From Bacillota bacterium (GTDB lineage Bacteria; Bacillota; Dethiobacteria; Dethiobacterales; Dethiobacteraceae), in contig JANKMV010000057.1 of assembly GCA_024650095.1 (NCBI GenBank), forward strand, positions 1 through 9,853: a stretch of 9,853 bases of DNA, in the 5' to 3' direction. Below the pieces are notes generated by a model. It saw only the letters and a list, made by a program, of their open reading frames with translations, was not told the DNA's origin and searched no databases. Both the position numbers and the translations under genes were made by a program. Shown in pieces: positions 1 through 6,534 of the stretch. How positions within the stretch are numbered: the first letter of the stretch is position 1; each line of letters opens with the position of its first letter.

Positions 1-1
1 T

Positions 2-298
2 CGTGTGCTCATTGCAGGTGGCTTTGGCAACTATCTCAACATTCGTGATGCCATAACCATCGGCCTCCTGCCGGACTTGCCAGCAGAAAAGTATATGTTT
101 ATCGGTAACTCTTCTCTAAAAGGAGCAAGACTTGCCTTGCTATCCCAGGACGCATGGCATGAAGCGCAAGCATTAGGCACAAAAATGACCTATCTAGAGC
201 TATCTGCGGGGAATGACTTTATGGATGAGTTTATGTCTGCCATTTTTTTACCCCATACGGACATGACTCTGTTCCCTTCGGTGACAAAGTTAAAATAA
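2..298 (+). CDS. acsV: C-terminal part of the corrinoid protein reductive activator (RACo/AcsV type), 5' truncated
   Basis: The reading frame is already open at the window edge and ends in TAA, so only the last ~98 residues are present. The visible protein has the glycine-rich GGFGNY segment, then GLLPDLP, IGNSSLKGARLALLS, an FMDEF motif and LFLPHTD close to the end. These are typical of the ASKHA-type ATPase domain of the reductive activator of corrinoid proteins. In that family the protein uses ATP hydrolysis and an N-terminal 2Fe-2S ferredoxin domain (off the window here) to return Co(II) cobalamin of the corrinoid iron-sulfur protein to active Co(I) in the cytoplasm. The next gene, acsD, starts 24 bases after the stop and encodes a subunit of its substrate protein, which supports the call. 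Methylamine-type activators have similar C-termini, so the acs-specific name rests mainly on the neighbours. Confidence 0.85.
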   Translation, partial: RVLIAGGFGNYLNIRDAITIGLLPDLPAEKYMFIGNSSLKGARLALLSQDAWHEAQALGTKMTYLELSAGNDFMDEFMSAIFLPHTDMTLFPSVTKLK

Positions 299-322
299 AA
301 GCATAGAAAGGAGAGTAACCAT

Positions 323-1303
323 ATGGCTTTCAGTGCAATGAAAGAAAAGTATAGAAATAAAGTAGGGACAGTCGTGTTAGGTGCTACCAAGGAAGATGGC
401 GGTACTCGCGGCTATACCATTACTGTTGGCGGTGAAAGTACACTACCCTTCCTACATTTTGAAGGTGATATCCCCAATCGCCCCGTTGTGGCCCTGGAGG
501 TCTGGGACGTTGCTCCCACCGATTGGCATGAATGTTTTGCCCCATATTATGGTGATGTTTTTGGTAACGCTGCAATGTGGGCAAAAAAGTGTGTTGAGGA
601 ATTTGGTGCCGATCTAATTATCTTGCGACTAAAGGGCGCCGATCCCGATATTGCAGATGCATCTGTGGAGGATTGTGTTAAAGTAGTAAAAGATGTATTG
701 GCTGCTGTACCTTGTCCGCTGGTGGTATTGGGTTGCGGTAAAGTAGAAAAAGATAATGAAATTCTACCTGCCGTTGCAGAAGCAACATCCGGAGAAGGAT
801 TATTGCTTGGTCTTGCCGAACAAGAAAACTATAAGTCTCTGACGGCAGCCTGCATGGTACACAATCATAATCTGATTGCGGGCTCTCCCATAGATATCAA
901 TATTTGTAAACAGTTAAATATTTTAATTACAGAAATGAATCTGCCTAGCAACCGTATTATTATTGATCCTACCACCGCGGCCCTAGGTTATGGCCTGGAA
1001 TATGGGTACTCCATTATGGAGCGTGCCCGCATGGGTGCTTTGCAAGGTGATAACATGCTAGCAATGCCCATTATCGGAAATGTTGGCAATGAAGTATGGC
1101 GGACGAAAGAGGCGAATATTTCTACGGCTGACGCTCCAGCTTGGGGCGAACAAGAAAACCGCTCCATCTTGTGGGAAGCTACCACTGCTACCGCTCTCTT
1201 GCAAGCAGGCATGAATATCGTTATCTTGCGTCATCCCAAAGCTGTAACTCTTGTTAAGCAGAACATCGAAGAGTTAATGGTCCCTGCAAACTTCGATGAA
1301 TAA
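323..1303 (+). CDS. acsD: Corrinoid iron-sulfur protein small subunit (acetyl-CoA decarbonylase/synthase delta)
   Basis: This 326-residue protein is the small subunit of the heterodimeric corrinoid iron-sulfur protein, which carries the methyl group from methyltetrahydrofolate to acetyl-CoA synthase in the Wood-Ljungdahl pathway. The length matches the family. Recognisable segments are the N-terminal [34 protein letters not shown], the LRLKGADPD strand near residue 105, [19 protein letters not shown] near residue 212, and [17 protein letters not shown] near residue 250. In the known structure this subunit is a TIM barrel that, with the large subunit, encloses the corrinoid; it has no iron-sulfur cluster, and no cysteine cluster motif is seen here. 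The ATG is preceded by AAAGGAGAG at 307-315. It lies between the activator and the methyltransferase, the expected operon position; the large subunit (acsC) is not in the window and would be upstream. Confidence 0.95.
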   Translation: MAFSAMKEKYRNKVGTVVLGATKEDGGTRGYTITVGGESTLPFLHFEGDIPNRPVVALEVWDVAPTDWHECFAPYYGDVFGNAAMWAKKCVEEFGADLIILRLKGADPDIADASVEDCVKVVKDVLAAVPCPLVVLGCGKVEKDNEILPAVAEATSGEGLLLGLAEQENYKSLTAACMVHNHNLIAGSPIDINICKQLNILITEMNLPSNRIIIDPTTAALGYGLEYGYSIMERARMGALQGDNMLAMPIIGNVGNEVWRTKEANISTADAPAWGEQENRSILWEATTATALLQAGMNIVILRHPKAVTLVKQNIEELMVPANFDE

Positions 1304-1306
1304 GTA

Positions 1307-1341
1307 GTGGAAAGCGTCCGTTTGGTACGGTCGCTTTCTAC
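1307..1341 (+). promoter_or_regulatory. Stable intergenic hairpin between acsD and acsE
   Basis: Four bases after the acsD stop, GTGGAAAGCG (1307-1316) pairs with CGCTTTCTAC (1332-1341) with a single G-U pair. Across a T-T mismatch the stem continues as CCGT/ACGG around a TTGGT loop. No run of T follows, so it is not a normal intrinsic terminator, and the acsE ribosome binding site follows at about 1353-1360. By inference it may protect or process the mRNA, or partly attenuate reading into acsE, so that the two proteins are made in different amounts. Confidence 0.6.
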
Positions 1342-1367
1342 CCACCTTAAAAAGGGAGGTATGATAA

Positions 1368-2159
<792 letters not shown>

Positions 2160-2188
2160 TAAGCACTGTTGAAAGGAGGAAAAATCTT

Positions 2189-4309
2189 TTGAGTAATATC
2201 AAATACGACATGGCTTCCGCTGTGCCGGAGTATCCCCCCTGCCAGGGCGGTTGTCCTGTCCACACAGACATCCAGGAATATGTTCGGCAGATTTCCGTGG
2301 GCAACTATGACAAAGCAGTGGAAGCAATTACAGCCCCCAACCCCATGGCCTCCGTATGTGGTCTGATCTGTGCTCATCCTTGTGAGACGGAGTGCCGACG
2401 TAAAGATGTTGATGAGGCTGTTTCCATCCGTGCTCTAAAACGGTACGCTTTGGAAAATGGTAACTGGCCAGAAGTTAAGAAAGCGGAAGTCACTCGTACA
2501 GAAAAAGTAGCGGTGATTGGTAGCGGGCCTGCCGGTTTAGCGGCAGCCAAAGATTTAGTGGAAATGGGTTTTGCCGTCACAGTTTTTGAGCGTGAGTCCG
2601 AAGCGGGTGGTGCCATTACCAATTTTATTCCTCGTTATCGTTTGCCCATGGAGGCTATGCGTAAAGACGTTGCACGTGTAGTTGCAAGTGGTGTAGAAAT
2701 TAAGACAGGGGTGGAATTGGGCAAAGATCTTTCCATTGATGAGCTAGCCGAGGAATATAAAGCCATTATCTTAGCATTGGGCTTGCCTGCTAGTCGTTCA
2801 CTACCCATTCCGGGTGCCGATGCCAAAGATGTCATGTTAGCACTACCATTTTTAAGTAGCGCTAAATATAATGACTTTATATTTGAACCCGGACGCAACG
2901 TGCTTGTCATCGGTGGTGGTAACGTCGCCATGGATGTAGCTCGTTCCGCTGTCCGTTGTGGTGCGGCCAGTGTGCAGCTGGCTTGTTTGGAATGTCGCGA
3001 TATTATGCCTGCTTCGCCGTGGGAGATTGAAGAAGCCGAAGATGAAGGCGTAATCATGAATGATGCCTGGGGACCACAGCGCATTGTTGTGGATGATAGT
3101 GGCAACATCACCGGTATGGAATTAAAAGAAGTGCTGGATGTCTTTGACGATCAAAAACGATTTAACCCACAATATGGGGAAAGCCAAAAAGTTGTTTCCT
3201 GCGATGTTGTGATTTTCGCCATTGGCCAAGGAAATGATAATCTTTCCTATCTCACTGAATCTGGTATTGAGCTTACTGAGCGCGGTATTTTACAATACAA
3301 CAGACGGACTATGCAAACCACTCGTCCCGATGTTTTTGCCACGGGTGAAATCGCCTTTGGTCCTGGTTTAGCGGTCGCAGCTCTAGCCTCGGGTCAAAAA
3401 GTTGCCCAAGCTGTCAAATGTTATCTGGATAACGTTCCCTTTGATGCCAATTTGGCGGATCGCTACACCACATTTAACGATTTGACAGATGGTACGGTAG
3501 AAAAGGTAAAACGGATCGCACGCCAAGATGTACCTCTGCTAGACGGTGAAACAAGAGGACACCATTTTGACGTAGTAGAAATTGGCTATGATGAGCGTGC
3601 TGCCCTATGTGAAAGTCGTCGTTGCATGGATTGCGCTGCCGGCGCCGAATGTATAGATGACATTTGTGCTGTTTGCCTTACTTGCCTGCGCACCTGCCCT
3701 TACGATGTGCCCAGCATAGACGAGAACGGCGTGTTCTCCATTCGCAATGAAGAGTGTCAAGCGTGTGGTCTCTGTGTCGGTATCTGCCCGGCCCATGCCA
3801 TTAGGTTCCGTGACCAGTATGCACAACACGCACTAGATCAAATGGAAGAAGCGTTAACGCTTGCCTGGGACGAAGCGAGCAGTTATTCGATTGTTGTTAG
3901 CGATTCATTTCGTAACGATCTGCGAGGACAACGCCCGCAGAGTTTGCTCCTATCCATGGCAAATATTGAAAGTGATGTAGTGAGTAATTCTGCTTCGAAG
4001 CCAATAATTGAGGTTGAAGTAGAAACTGCAGATACAGTTTCCGTCCGCCTTCCACTTGCTCAATTTATGCCGCTCTCTCCTCGCATCTATACGCAGTATA
4101 TGAAACTTGCCTGGTTTACTACTTTAATAAATAACGGTAAGTACAGTGAGGCTACAGAAGCTGTGTCGCAGACGTATGAATTGCCTTTAGATGCTTTTAC
4201 CCAGCTCAATCCAAACTTTCAGCCTCATCATATTACGAAAATCACTCTACACTTTTCCGCTGCTCCGGGGAAAGTCATGATTGATGATATCGGCTTCTTG
4301 ACTTTATGA
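2189..4309 (+). CDS. GltD-like FAD/NAD(P) and iron-sulfur oxidoreductase with an added C-terminal beta-sandwich-like domain
   Basis: The 706-residue protein starts with TTG; AAAGGAGGA at 2172-2180 sets this start. Residues 18-90 are the N-terminal cluster domain of glutamate-synthase small-subunit relatives (Cys 18, 22, 57, 61, 65, 69). Residues 106-140 form the FAD Rossmann motif GSGPAG, and about 237-255 a second NAD(P)H motif, GGGNVAMD. Around residues 485-540 two ferredoxin motifs appear, CAVCLTCLRTCP and CQACGLCVGICP, giving two likely 4Fe-4S clusters. It therefore probably moves electrons between NAD(P)H and ferredoxin-like carriers or partner enzymes of the acetyl-CoA pathway; the exact partner is not known. 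From about residue 555 to the end the sequence has no redox motif. It instead reads LTLAWDE..., then LPLAQFMPL, SQTYELPLDAF, ITKITLHFSAAPGKVMIDDIGF, which resembles the end domain of secreted or carbohydrate-associated proteins. No signal peptide is present. The fusion is odd and may be recombinational. Confidence 0.85.
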   Translation: MSNIKYDMASAVPEYPPCQGGCPVHTDIQEYVRQISVGNYDKAVEAITAPNPMASVCGLICAHPCETECRRKDVDEAVSIRALKRYALENGNWPEVKKAEVTRTEKVAVIGSGPAGLAAAKDLVEMGFAVTVFERESEAGGAITNFIPRYRLPMEAMRKDVARVVASGVEIKTGVELGKDLSIDELAEEYKAIILALGLPASRSLPIPGADAKDVMLALPFLSSAKYNDFIFEPGRNVLVIGGGNVAMDVARSAVRCGAASVQLACLECRDIMPASPWEIEEAEDEGVIMNDAWGPQRIVVDDSGNITGMELKEVLDVFDDQKRFNPQYGESQKVVSCDVVIFAIGQGNDNLSYLTESGIELTERGILQYNRRTMQTTRPDVFATGEIAFGPGLAVAALASGQKVAQAVKCYLDNVPFDANLADRYTTFNDLTDGTVEKVKRIARQDVPLLDGETRGHHFDVVEIGYDERAALCESRRCMDCAAGAECIDDICAVCLTCLRTCPYDVPSIDENGVFSIRNEECQACGLCVGICPAHAIRFRDQYAQHALDQMEEALTLAWDEASSYSIVVSDSFRNDLRGQRPQSLLLSMANIESDVVSNSASKPIIEVEVETADTVSVRLPLAQFMPLSPRIYTQYMKLAWFTTLINNGKYSEATEAVSQTYELPLDAFTQLNPNFQPHHITKITLHFSAAPGKVMIDDIGFLTL

Positions 4310-4330
4310 TTTCTTGCCTAACTGTTAACC
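4269..4330 (+). repeat. Direct repeat, copy 1: end of the oxidoreductase gene and its trailer
   Basis: This ~62-bp stretch covers the last 12 sense codons and stop of the oxidoreductase gene plus 21 bases beyond. It matches 5253-5315 in the same orientation. The first 25 bases (4269-4293) are identical, followed by scattered substitutions and a one-base gap, ending with TTTCTTGCCT and CTGTTAACC in both copies. Similarity stops sharply after TTAACC. Confidence 0.85.
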
Positions 4331-4336
4331 GCCAAA

Positions 4337-4382
4337 CGAAATAGGCTACTACAGAAATAAGCAGACTGTTGGAGCTATTTCG
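4337..4382. terminator. Hairpin after the acs-linked operon, possible terminator
   Basis: CGAAATAG (4337-4344) pairs perfectly with CTATTTCG (4375-4382). Inside, ACAG and CTGT form a second short stem around an 11-base loop. It begins 28 bases after the oxidoreductase stop and is followed on the + strand by a T-rich but interrupted stretch (CTTCTTCATTATCTTAT), so termination of the + strand operon is plausible but not certain. Confidence 0.4.
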
Positions 4383-4427
4383 CTTCTTCATTATCTTATA
4401 ATAATTCGGTAACAGTCATATCAACCT

Positions 4428-4468
4428 CTCCCTTACTTGGCTATCATTAAACGTGCCAGGTACGGGAG
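4428..4468. terminator. Imperfect hairpin between convergent genes, possible bidirectional terminator
   Basis: CTCCC-T-TAC-T-TGGC on the left pairs with GCCA-G-GTA-C-GGGAG on the right, with two opposed mismatches and a 13-base loop. It sits between the + strand oxidoreductase gene and the - strand moaE-like gene, 26 bases beyond the latter's stop. Neither side has a clean T run, so it could also be a small repetitive palindromic element rather than a terminator. Confidence 0.45.
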
Positions 4469-4494
4469 CTTCTTAATTTAACAGCATATGCTTC

Positions 4495-4902
4495 TTATTC
4501 TCTTTGTTCAATTTCAGTGACACATTCAGTTTTTATTTTCTCCACCAGAGATTGCAGTCCGTCTATAACATGCGGTCGGATATCCCCTCCTATTAGTACA
4601 TACATGATGTCATCCCCCACCTGGAGCTGGCCTTCATTGAGCCATACCTTGATATAGTAGATGCCTTCCATTTTATAGGTTTCTTCTATTGCTACTTCGA
4701 CCTTTTCCGCGTCGAAGGAAAAATCCATTCCCACTACGACCGTGCCATCATCCATGCCCTGCCTTACCTTTGACTTTGGTGTTTCTCTGACAACGCCATT
4801 GTGAACTAGAAACATCCCGACCTGTGAAGCCTCGGGATCCGATTTGGCTTCCCTGAGCCATTCATCCATTGAACGTGATGGTTTCTTACTCTTTTTATCC
4901 AT
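4495..4902 (-). CDS. MoaE-like protein (molybdopterin synthase large-subunit family)
   Basis: I choose the ATG at 4902 (135 residues, MDKKSKKPSRSMDEWLREAK) because GGGGGAG lies about 10 bases upstream; an in-frame upstream start at 4950 lacks such a site. The protein has VGMFLVHNGVVRETPKS early, then NEGQLQVGDDIMYVLIGGDIR and a final helix with IKTE. This last part lines up with the C-terminal half of MoaE (GRLPVGEA..., then the LKT helix). MoaE with MoaD inserts the dithiolene sulfurs into precursor Z to make molybdopterin. Here the lysine of the LKT helix is kept, but the second conserved lysine of that tail seems to be missing, and no MoaD is nearby. It may thus be a divergent Firmicute branch with altered function. 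A small gene lies 59 bases upstream on the same strand. Confidence 0.6.
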   Translation of the reverse strand: MDKKSKKPSRSMDEWLREAKSDPEASQVGMFLVHNGVVRETPKSKVRQGMDDGTVVVGMDFSFDAEKVEVAIEETYKMEGIYYIKVWLNEGQLQVGDDIMYVLIGGDIRPHVIDGLQSLVEKIKTECVTEIEQRE

Positions 4903-4961
4903 GTTATCGCTCCCCCAAATTATGTGTAGTCTGATCGATTTGTCCTTCACTGGCTTAGCGC

Positions 4962-5183
4962 TTATGTAGCATCATAAAGAACAACCCCCGCCGTGTTGCT
5001 GACACGATTTCCACATTTACAACAGTGAACGCTAAGACGTTGGATCTTCGATGTCAATGAAGGCGGGGTTTGGACCAAAAGCACTTCATCTAAATCGCCG
5101 ATGTCGATGCCTAGTTCCAAGAGTTCGTAACAACAATCCCTTTGAGCCCACCCTGCTTTAAAGCGATAGACCTGATTACCCAA
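4962..5183 (-). CDS. Small unrecognised cysteine-containing protein (73 residues)
   Basis: I do not recognise this protein. The frame starts with TTG (MGNQVYRFKAGW) preceded by AGAAAGGCGG about six bases upstream, which supports translation. Visible features are a Cys-Cys pair near residue 17, an acidic LGIDIGDLDEVLLV segment, and CCKCGN near residue 54; together they could bind a metal such as zinc. There is no signal peptide or membrane segment. It lies 59 bases upstream of the moaE-like gene on the same strand and may form a two-gene unit with it. Whether it is a real, conserved gene cannot be settled from this window. Confidence 0.45.
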   Translation of the reverse strand: MGNQVYRFKAGWAQRDCCYELLELGIDIGDLDEVLLVQTPPSLTSKIQRLSVHCCKCGNRVSNTAGVVLYDAT

Positions 5184-5252
5184 TTTTACCGCCTTTCTCT
5201 TGTTTTAATGGCTCACGGGAAATGACAATATGGAATATTATTTGCTGTTTCC

Positions 5253-5315
5253 GGAAAGTCATGATTGATGATATCGGACTTTTGCTTTTATAATTTCTTG
5301 CCTGGGCTGTTAACC
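5253..5315 (+). repeat. Direct repeat, copy 2: orphan end of the oxidoreductase C-terminal domain
   Basis: This is a diverged copy of 4269-4330. In the matching frame it still encodes KVMIDDIG, then LLLL and a TAA stop, against KVMIDDIGFLTL and TGA in copy 1, but no upstream reading frame supports a gene here. It ends five bases before the dprA-like stop codon (opposite strand). The two copies bracket the moaE-like pair. Confidence 0.85.
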
Positions 5316-5319
5316 TTGT

Positions 5320-6534
5320 TCATGAGCGAACAGATAAAGAATATAAAGATTTTTCTTTTACAACTCTACCGTCAGTTATTGCGCGTAACAGCCAATCTTT
5401 TAGCTGAACAGGACGAATATTTAAGATCTCAGCTAACTCCGTTTCTTTACGTGGAGTTTTTAAAACATGTGCAATTATTGGCCATACAGTTTCATATATA
5501 TCTTTATTTAACTCTTCTTCCGCTTCTCTGACAACTGCGACATCCTCTCCAAACAAACTTTGCTGCCTATATGTTTCGTCTTTCTGACTAAACCAATCTC
5601 GTAACGTAGTGATATTACTATCCCAAGCTAGACGATTAATCGGTAATCCACCAATTTGCAAAAGCATTTTGTTTCCTTCAGGGATCCCATCTTCAGAACG
5701 CACAAAGAGCGGTGTCCACCCAGCACGCAAATTCTCATTAGCTCCGGCCCATGTACCACCTTTATTTACTGCAGAAGATACAACTACTGCATATTTGGCT
5801 AAAGTATAAAGATACTTATTTCTTTCCATAGCCGTATATGGCTTAAAATGAGCTTTTGGATTAGCCGTAGATAATACTAATAAGCGATTTGATAAGACTG
5901 ATTCTCTCCATTCGCGCCTCATAATTCGAAATTCCATAGTATCAGCCAAGACTGCAATAACCTTTCCGCCCGTCTTTAGTGCGGCTTCCTGTGCTATTGA
6001 GTCTACGCCGGCAGCACCTCCGGACACAACGGTTAGTTTTTCTTGTGCACATTTTTCTGCCAGTTTTCGAGTAAAAAACACTCCAGTTTCATCTACTTTT
6101 CGAGATCCTACAATACACACGCCATCTGTCTGCAATATATCTAGACTGCCCGCGTAAAAAAGTACAACGGGAGTTTTTTGACCCAAACTTTTTTTAAGTT
6201 GCCTAGGATAATTAGCTTCTGCCCGAGTCGTCACCCAGATACCTAAGTTTTGTAGTCGCTCCAGTTCTATGCCTAGTTGACCAGCACGTTCTAAAAGCAT
6301 GCTAACCCTTTCTGCTTGTTCTGTGGATAAGTGCAGTACTTCTTTCCATTCATTCAAATCAGTATCAAGGAAAGCTTGAGGTCTTCCCAGGGTAGACTGC
6401 TTTAATCGCTTAGTTAAGTCATTCCATTCTCTTAGTGTAAATGGTTTTACTTTAACCTGATTCTGATGTAATGCTAGATTTGTACAAAGTAATAACATAG
6501 CCAAACTATCTTGGTTTAATGTCATCTTTCTCAT
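5320..6534 (-). CDS. DprA-like (SMF family) Rossmann-fold protein, partner of the RecQ-PRTase fusion
   Basis: This 404-residue protein has the layout of DprA. Residues 68-115 are a helical part ending in LGIWVTTRAEANYPRQL. The Rossmann-like core follows: GSRK (143-146), SGGAAGVDSIAQEAAL (171-186), ERNKYLY (237-243), KGGTWAGA (258-265) and EGN (286-288). A C-terminal winged-helix-like segment occupies about 345-400. Classical DprA binds incoming single-stranded DNA and loads RecA during transformation; diverged copies act as antitoxin or sensor partners in defence operons. Divergence is clear here: GGAAG replaces the usual GLARG, and the C-terminal part is long. The ATG overlaps the stop of the upstream helicase gene by one base (TAATG), with GGAGGAG inside that gene's last codons, so translation is probably coupled. 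That argues for a dedicated partner, not the housekeeping dprA. Confidence 0.85.
   Translation of the reverse strand: MRKMTLNQDSLAMLLLCTNLALHQNQVKVKPFTLREWNDLTKRLKQSTLGRPQAFLDTDLNEWKEVLHLSTEQAERVSMLLERAGQLGIELERLQNLGIWVTTRAEANYPRQLKKSLGQKTPVVLFYAGSLDILQTDGVCIVGSRKVDETGVFFTRKLAEKCAQEKLTVVSGGAAGVDSIAQEAALKTGGKVIAVLADTMEFRIMRREWRESVLSNRLLVLSTANPKAHFKPYTAMERNKYLYTLAKYAVVVSSAVNKGGTWAGANENLRAGWTPLFVRSEDGIPEGNKMLLQIGGLPINRLAWDSNITTLRDWFSQKDETYRQQSLFGEDVAVVREAEEELNKDIYETVWPIIAHVLKTPRKETELAEILNIRPVQLKDWLLRAITDGRVVKEKSLYSLSVRS

Noticed and set aside
2635..3111. A 158-residue - strand reading frame inside the oxidoreductase gene
   Set aside because: It lies opposite a clearly conserved FAD/NAD domain, has low-complexity Ser/Ala-rich composition, and shows no family motif.
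4903..4950. Longer N-terminus for the moaE-like gene starting at 4950
   Set aside because: No ribosome binding site precedes it, while GGGGGAG stands at the right distance before the ATG at 4902, and the extra 16 residues do not match the family.
4269..5315. The direct repeats as target-site duplications of a transposon
   Set aside because: They are ~60 bp, contain the end of a coding region, have diverged by several bases, and no transposase or terminal inverted repeats lie between them.
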